A DNA stretch of 64,000 nucleotides from Xanthomonas cassavae CFBP 4642 (GTDB lineage: Bacteria > Pseudomonadota > Gammaproteobacteria > Xanthomonadales > Xanthomonadaceae), in the NCBI RefSeq assembly GCF_000454545.1, contig NZ_CM002139.1:3422317-3486316 (forward strand), in the 5' to 3' direction. The position numbers and the translations under genes are program-made. Every line of letters starts with the position of its first letter. The first letter of the stretch is position 1. The notes under the pieces were generated by a model that had not been told where the DNA came from, did not search any database, and saw only the letters and a program-made list of their open reading frames with translations. Of this stretch, positions 57,702 to 64,000 are shown piece after piece.

Positions 57702-58703
57702 ATGAGCAACCACACCCAACCGACAATCGCAATCATCGGCTACGGCAGCCAGGGCCGCGCGCACGCGCTGAACCTGCGCGATTCCGGCTTCGACGTCACC
57801 GTCGGCCTGCGTCCCGGTGGCCCGACCGAATCCAAGGCCCAGGCTGATGGCTTCACCGTGGTGGCGCCGTCCGAAGCAGTGAAGAGCGCCGATCTGGTCG
57901 CGATCCTGACCCCGGACATGGTGCAGAAGAAGCTCTACGAAGACGTCATCGCGCCGAACATGAAGCAAGGCGCCTGCCTGCTGTTCGCGCATGGCTTGAA
58001 CGTGCACTTCGACATGATCAAACCGCGCGCCGATCTGGACGTAGTGCTGGTTGCGCCGAAGGGCCCGGGCGCCCTGGTGCGTCGCGAATACGAGATCGGC
58101 CGCGGCGTGCCGTGCATCTATGCGGTCTACCAGGACACCAGCGGCAAGGCCGAACAGCTCGCGCTGACCTATGCCGGCGGCCTGGGCGGCGCGCGTGCCA
58201 ACATCATCAAGACCACTTTCAAGGAAGAGACCGAAACCGATCTGTTCGGCGAGCAGGCAGTCCTGTGCGGTGGTGCATCCTCGCTGGTGCAGGCCGGCTT
58301 TGAGGTGCTGGTGGAAGCCGGTTACCAGCCGGAAATCGCATACTACGAAGTCCTTCACGAATTGAAGTTGATCGTGGACCTGTTCTACGAAGGCGGCATC
58401 ACCCGCATGCTTGAATTCGTATCCGAAACGGCGCAATACGGCGACTATGTCAGCGGCCCGCGCGTGATCGACGCCAGCACCAAGGCACGCATGAAGGACG
58501 TGCTGACCGATATCCAGAACGGCACCTTCACCAAGAACTGGGTGGCCGAGTACGAAGCCGGCCTGCCGAACTACAACAAGTACAAGCAGGCCGATCTGGA
58601 GCACCCGATCGAAGAAGTGGGCAAGAAGCTGCGCGCCAATATGGTATGGCTCAATGGCGAACAGCAGGCCGCTGCCGCACCAGCGAACCAACAAGCGGCG
58701 TAA
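57702..58703 (+). CDS. ilvC: Ketol-acid reductoisomerase
   Basis: A 333-residue class-I enzyme that reduces and isomerises acetolactate in Val/Leu/Ile synthesis with NADPH. The Rossmann loop [21 protein letters not shown] and the C-terminal knotted domain with [18 protein letters not shown] and [17 protein letters not shown] are intact. It is first in the operon after the attenuator. The 205-base leader stretch holds a short frame at 57531 but no clear gene. Confidence 0.96.
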   Translation: MSNHTQPTIAIIGYGSQGRAHALNLRDSGFDVTVGLRPGGPTESKAQADGFTVVAPSEAVKSADLVAILTPDMVQKKLYEDVIAPNMKQGACLLFAHGLNVHFDMIKPRADLDVVLVAPKGPGALVRREYEIGRGVPCIYAVYQDTSGKAEQLALTYAGGLGGARANIIKTTFKEETETDLFGEQAVLCGGASSLVQAGFEVLVEAGYQPEIAYYEVLHELKLIVDLFYEGGITRMLEFVSETAQYGDYVSGPRVIDASTKARMKDVLTDIQNGTFTKNWVAEYEAGLPNYNKYKQADLEHPIEEVGKKLRANMVWLNGEQQAAAAPANQQAA

Positions 58704-58749
58704 CTCGCCGCCGCATCCCCCACCGCTTAACACCGAAGGTCCGCAACGC

Positions 58750-60471
58750 ATGAACACCTCCGCACACAGCATGCCCCGCAACGGCGCGCGCTGGCTGACG
58801 CAGGCCCTGGAAGCCGAAGGCGTGGAAACGCTGTTCGGTTATCCGGGCGGCACCATCATGCCGTTCTACGACGCCCTGGTGGATTCCAGGCTCAAGCACA
58901 TCCTGGTCCGCCACGAGCAGGGCGCCGCCCTGGCCGCCAACGGCTACGCCCGCGCCAGTGGCCGGGTTGGCGTATGCGTGGCCACCTCCGGCCCGGGCGC
59001 ATCCAACCTGGTCACCGGCATCGCCGATGCGATGCTCGACTCGGTGCCGATGATCTGCCTGACCGGCCAGGTCGCCACGCCGCTGCTGGGCACCGATGCG
59101 TTCCAGGAGCTGGACGTGTTCGGCATGACCATGCCGATCGTCAAGCACAGCTTCCTGGCGCGCAGCGTGGACCAGTTGCCGGAGATGGTGCGCGAAGCGT
59201 TCCGCATTGCACGCGAAGGACGCCCGGGTCCGGTGTTGATCGATCTGCCCAAGGACGTGCAGATCGCCGATGCCTCGCATCTGCCGGAACATGTGCCAGC
59301 GGCGGTGCTGCCGCCACCGGCACCGGCGGATGCGAAATTGGCCGAAGCACTGGCCGCCATCGCCAGCGCCGAGCGCCCGGTGGTGTACGGCGGCGGCGGG
59401 ATTGCGTTGGCCGGGGCGGTGGAGGCGTTCCGGCGCTTCGTCGAGGCGACCGGCATCCCGACCGCGCTGACCCTGCGTGGCCTGGGTGCATTGCCGCACG
59501 CGCATCCGGACTACCTGGGCATGCTGGGCATGCACGGTACCCGTGCGGCCAACATGGCCATCCAGGAATGCGATCTGTTGGTGGTGGTGGGCGCACGCTT
59601 CGACGACCGTGCCACCGGCAAGCTGAGCGAGTTCGCTCCGTTTGCGCGCGTCATCCATCTGGATGCCGATGCCTATGAAATTTCCAAGCTGCGCACCGCC
59701 GACATCGCGGTGCCCGGCGATGTGGCTACCAGCCTCAAGGCACTGAGCGCAGCGCGGGCCAACTGCCAGGGCTGGCGCACACGCTGTCTTGCCAACCGTG
59801 AAAAATTCGGTGCCCGCTACGACGCGCCCGGTACCGATATCTACGCCCCGGCGCTGTTGAAGCGCCTGAGCGAAGTGGCCCCGGCCGACACCATCATCGC
59901 CTGCGATGTGGGCCAACATCAGATGTGGGTGGCCCAGCACTGCCGCTTCAACGATCCGCGCAACCACCTCACCAGCGGTGCGCTCGGCACCATGGGCTTC
60001 GGCCTGCCGGCCGCGATGGGCGCGCAGTTCGCCTGTCCCGACCGCACCGTGGTGCTGGTCTCCGGCGACGGCAGTTTCATGATGAACGTGCAGGAGCTGG
60101 TGACCATTGCGCGCTGCAAGCTGCCGGTGAAGATCGTGCTGCTGGACAATAGTGCGCTGGGCATGGTGCGGCAATGGCAGGAGTTGTTCTTTGCCGAGCG
60201 CTACAGCGAGATCGATCTGTCCGACAACCCGGATTTTGCAGCGCTGGCGCAGGTGTTCGGCATCCCGGCCAAGCGCATCATCGCGCGCGGCGATGTCGAT
60301 GCCGCGCTGGCCGAACTGCTGGCGCAACCCGGCCCCGGCCTGCTGCATGTGGCCATCGATGCGCGTGCCAACGTGTGGCCGCTGGTGCCGCCCAACAATG
60401 CCAACAGCACCATGCTGGACAGCAATCCCGCACACGCGGCCAAGGAGACATCGCATGCGTTACCGGCTTGA
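58750..60471 (+). CDS. ilvG: Acetolactate synthase large subunit
   Basis: A 573-residue thiamine diphosphate enzyme from MNTSAHSMPR. The catalytic Glu lies in VRHEQGAALAANGYARASG, the FAD/central domain in the middle, and the ThDP-binding motif is SGDGSFMMNVQELVTIARC with the Asn in LLDNSALG. It makes acetolactate or acetohydroxybutyrate. It lies 46 bases after ilvC, and its 3' end overlaps ilvM by 17 bases. Confidence 0.96.
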   Translation: MNTSAHSMPRNGARWLTQALEAEGVETLFGYPGGTIMPFYDALVDSRLKHILVRHEQGAALAANGYARASGRVGVCVATSGPGASNLVTGIADAMLDSVPMICLTGQVATPLLGTDAFQELDVFGMTMPIVKHSFLARSVDQLPEMVREAFRIAREGRPGPVLIDLPKDVQIADASHLPEHVPAAVLPPPAPADAKLAEALAAIASAERPVVYGGGGIALAGAVEAFRRFVEATGIPTALTLRGLGALPHAHPDYLGMLGMHGTRAANMAIQECDLLVVVGARFDDRATGKLSEFAPFARVIHLDADAYEISKLRTADIAVPGDVATSLKALSAARANCQGWRTRCLANREKFGARYDAPGTDIYAPALLKRLSEVAPADTIIACDVGQHQMWVAQHCRFNDPRNHLTSGALGTMGFGLPAAMGAQFACPDRTVVLVSGDGSFMMNVQELVTIARCKLPVKIVLLDNSALGMVRQWQELFFAERYSEIDLSDNPDFAALAQVFGIPAKRIIARGDVDAALAELLAQPGPGLLHVAIDARANVWPLVPPNNANSTMLDSNPAHAAKETSHALPA

Positions 60472-60712
60472 TCTGATGCTGAAGCCGGCCGAAGGCGCCT
60501 TGGTGCGCGTGCTCGGCATGACCGAGCGACGCGGCTTCCGTCCATGCGCCATCCAGGGTGCTGCCCAACCGGATGGGTCAGGCCGCTGGCACCTGCAGCT
60601 GGATGTGGTCAGCAGCCGTCCGCCGGAAACGCTGCGCCTGCAACTGGAGAAGGTGTACGACTGCGAATCCGTTGCGATCACCGCACTGGAATCGGTCGAG
60701 GCCGCCGCATGA
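60455..60712 (+). CDS. ilvM: Acetolactate synthase small subunit (ACT domain)
   Basis: An 85-residue ACT-domain regulatory subunit from ATG 60455 behind AAGGAG (60441-60446, inside ilvG). It overlaps ilvG by 17 bases. The LMLKPAEGALVRVLGMTERRG segment is the usual ligand-facing start of the ACT fold. It is shorter than IlvH and like IlvM of enterobacteria. It stabilises the large subunit and may set feedback sensitivity. A small frame overlaps its stop and leads to the dehydratase start. Confidence 0.9.
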   Translation: MRYRLDLMLKPAEGALVRVLGMTERRGFRPCAIQGAAQPDGSGRWHLQLDVVSSRPPETLRLQLEKVYDCESVAITALESVEAAA

Positions 60713-60802
60713 ACGTACTGATGTCCAGCATCCAGACCTCGCGTGATCACCACAACGCCGTCCGGAGGTGTCTTCTTCCGGATCGGCCGCGCGCGTGCTG
60801 CA

Positions 60803-61917
60803 ATGCCTGATTCAGGTCGCCCCGCCCCGCAGGAGCCAGACGTAGGCGACGTGGCCGTCAGCGTGGCCGACGTGTTGGCTGCACAGGCACGCCTGCGCAA
60901 GTATCTGTCGCCCACCCCGTTGCACTACGCCGAGCGCTTCGGCGTGTGGCTGAAACTGGAAAACCTGCAGCGCACCGGCTCCTACAAGGTGCGCGGTGCG
61001 TTGAACGCGCTGCTGGCAGGCCTGGAACGCGGCGACGAGCGCCCGGTGATCTGCGCCTCGGCCGGCAATCATGCGCAGGGCGTCGCATGGTCGGCCTATC
61101 GGCTGGGTGTGCAGGCCATCACGGTGATGCCGCATGGCGCGCCGCAGACCAAGATCGCCGGCGTGGCGCACTGGGGCGCCACTGTGCGCCAGCATGGCAA
61201 TAGCTACGACGAGGCCTTCGCCTTTGCCCGCGAGCTGGCCGACCAGAATGGCTACCGCTTTCTGTCCGCCTTCGACGACCCGGACGTGATCGCCGGCCAG
61301 GGCACGGTCGGGATCGAGCTGGCAGCGCATGCGCCGGACGTGGTGATCGTGCCGATCGGCGGTGGTGGCCTGGCCTCCGGCATTGCGTTGGCGCTGAAGT
61401 CGCAGGGCGTGCGTGTGGTGGGCGCGCAGGTGGAAGGCGTGGACTCCATGGCCCGTGCCGTGCGCGGCGATGTGCGCGAGATCACGCCCGTTGCCACGCT
61501 CGCCGACGGCGTCAAGGTCAAGATTCCCGGCTTCCTCACCCGCCGCCTGTGCGCGAGCCTGCTGGACGATGTGGTCATCGTGCGCGAGGCCGAATTGCGC
61601 GAAACGCTGGTGCGGCTGGCACTGGAAGAACACGTCATTGCCGAGGGCGCCGGTGCCCTCGCCCTGGCCGCTGGTCGCCGCGTCGCGGGCAAACGCAAAT
61701 GTGCGGTGGTCTCTGGCGGTAATATCGACGCAACCGTTCTGGCCACACTCTTGTCCGAAGTGCGGCCGCGTCCGCCACGCAAACCGCGCCGCCGCAATAC
61801 CGAGCGGCTGCGCAACGAACGTGGCGTCAAGCCACCGCCACATCCCGCCGCTGTTTCCCGTCCATCCGCAGTCGCTACAACGCCTGTCACCGCCATCGCC
61901 GTAGAGGAGTCTTCCTG

Positions 61918-61921
<4 letters not shown>
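60803..61921 (+). CDS. ilvA: Threonine dehydratase, catabolic-length type
   Basis: A 372-residue PLP enzyme that deaminates threonine to 2-oxobutyrate for isoleucine. The PLP lysine is in [14 protein letters not shown]; phosphate binding is by [15 protein letters not shown]. It ends soon after the catalytic domain with a basic, disordered tail and lacks the C-terminal ACT-like regulatory pair of long IlvA. ATG 60803 was preferred; GTG 60743 would add 20 residues. Its stop overlaps the leuA GTG (GTGA). Feedback control by isoleucine must therefore come from elsewhere or be absent. Confidence 0.92.
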
Positions 61922-63480
<1,559 letters not shown>

Positions 63481-63507
63481 GCTTATTCGCTGGACGATGC
63501 AAACCTG

Positions 63508-63544
63508 ACGGCCCGCAGAGTGATCTGCTGGCCGTTTTGGTTTT
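63508..63544 (+). terminator. Terminator of the ilv-leu operon
   Basis: ACGGCC (63508-63513) plus GCAGA (63515-63519) pairs with TCTGC (63524-63528) plus GGCCGT (63530-63535), with one internal C/T mismatch, followed by TTTTGGTTTT. Confidence 0.9.
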
Positions 63545-63659
63545 GCGGTCGAACTGTTTGACAGGTGCAACCTGCTGCTGGCGCTTGCGCAACTGCCGAC
63601 CACAGACACGCTGCCGCGCACCCACATCGCGGGCGGCGTCTGCGGGTTCCGTACGAATG

Positions 63660-63880
63660 AATGCTTCTTCAGGGGACGGATTCGCGGCGTGTCCCAACAC
63701 AGGATGCGGCACCGCACTGCAGACCAACTCCGCACAGCAATCAATCTTGCGCAAAACATCTCGCGTTCCATGCGAATGCTTCGGTTTGCTGCCGGCGCTT
63801 GCACGCGTACCGGCATGGGACACGCCGCAAGTACGTCCATGTAGGCTCTGGCGCGGCATCCATGCCGCTCAAGGTCCCAC
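63660..63880. repeat. Dispersed intergenic repeats, copy C
   Basis: The segment 63813-63879 contains, on the minus strand, CGGCATGGATGCCGC and GCGGCGTGTCCC in the same order as at 29875-29940. The words CGGCGTGTCCCA (63686) and TGGGACACGCCG (63816) are inverted copies flanking ~120 bases, so a second inverted arrangement is present. No gene is recognised in 63545-63914. Confidence 0.65.
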
Positions 63881-63914
63881 GCCGGAACGCGCGCATGCAC
63901 CACCGGTGGCGGTC

Positions 63915-64000
63915 TCAACTTGCAAGTGCAACACGTGAGTTGAATTGAGCGATCTCTTCTTCCAGCGCCTGGTTCGGCGTCTTCCAGCCAAGCGTCTGCC
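63915..64000 (-). mobile_element. IS30-family transposase, 3' end only
   Basis: Reading inward from the right edge on the minus strand, the frame ends QTLGWKTPNQALEEEIAQFN followed by SRVALAS and a TGA at 63915-63917. This is the typical C-terminus of IS30-family transposases. The rest of the gene is outside the window. The insertion end should lie a little to the left of 63915, next to copy C of the dispersed repeats; no exact terminal repeat can be set without the other end. Confidence 0.8.

Noticed and set aside
58651..60456. A 601-residue open frame opposite ilvG
   Set aside because: Opposite-strand shadow of a strongly conserved gene; no signal, domain or ribosome site.

Overview
The window is a GC-rich stretch of a Xanthomonas chromosome. 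The evidence for the genus is the gene content: a XVIPCD-type secretion domain, an ilvCGM-threonine dehydratase-leuA operon, Oar-like TonB-dependent receptors, a LuxR-type LAL regulator, and dispersed intergenic repeats of Xanthomonas style. No plasmid or prophage genes are seen. An IS30-family element begins at the right edge. The species cannot be decided from this sequence alone.

Layout, left to right. 0-9 kb: the tail of a DUF1631 gene and a PilZ gene; two M24 peptidases (pepQ, pepP) flanking a small stand-alone XVIPCD protein; the conserved block ygfB / TIGR02449 / zapA / 6S RNA / 5-formyl-THF cyclo-ligase; an EVE-domain gene; a 19-copy 7-bp tandem array; rpiA. 9-20 kb: a DUF192 lipoprotein, a SirB1/TPR protein, rubredoxin, thiE, a large TonB-dependent receptor, hemL and a MalT-like LuxR regulator. 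20-27 kb: azurin, a frameshifted HisC-like aminotransferase, a HAD phosphatase, argD, a frameshifted voltage-gated K+ channel, an SDR and a RIO/LPS-kinase-like protein. 27-34 kb: a DedA-PAP2-LssY fusion, a repeat-filled gap, bestrophin, a LON-domain protein, mpl, an sRNA candidate and adk. 34-42 kb: a pyrophosphate-centred cluster (PPi-dependent phosphofructokinase, H+-pumping pyrophosphatase, soluble pyrophosphatase), two secreted hypotheticals and a response-regulator/HDOD protein. 42-49 kb: a TonB-dependent receptor with an AraC regulator and a ToxR/CadC-like winged-helix regulator, all on the minus strand. 49-57 kb: thiC under a TPP riboswitch, an S9 peptidase, a PAS-MCP chemoreceptor and gamma-glutamyltransferase. 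57-63.5 kb: the branched-chain amino acid operon ilvC-ilvG-ilvM-ilvA-leuA behind an attenuator with a Leu/Val/Ile-rich leader peptide. 63.5-64 kb: repeats and the 3' end of an IS30 transposase.

The most notable regulatory structure is a helically phased array of CGAA motifs, five of them exactly 11 bp apart, just upstream of the AraC gene and abutting the gene of the winged-helix membrane regulator. Such regulators often bind direct repeats of this period, so the array may wire the regulator to the AraC/TonB-receptor unit. Also notable are a textbook-like attenuator whose leader peptide seems to be made from a leaderless transcript, three plus-strand intrinsic terminators with no gene in front of them (small-RNA candidates), an orphan XVIPCD domain, and a family of intergenic repeats that share a head sequence with the 7-bp tandem array. 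Three single-base frameshifts fall within 21-25 kb. They could be real decay or assembly errors.
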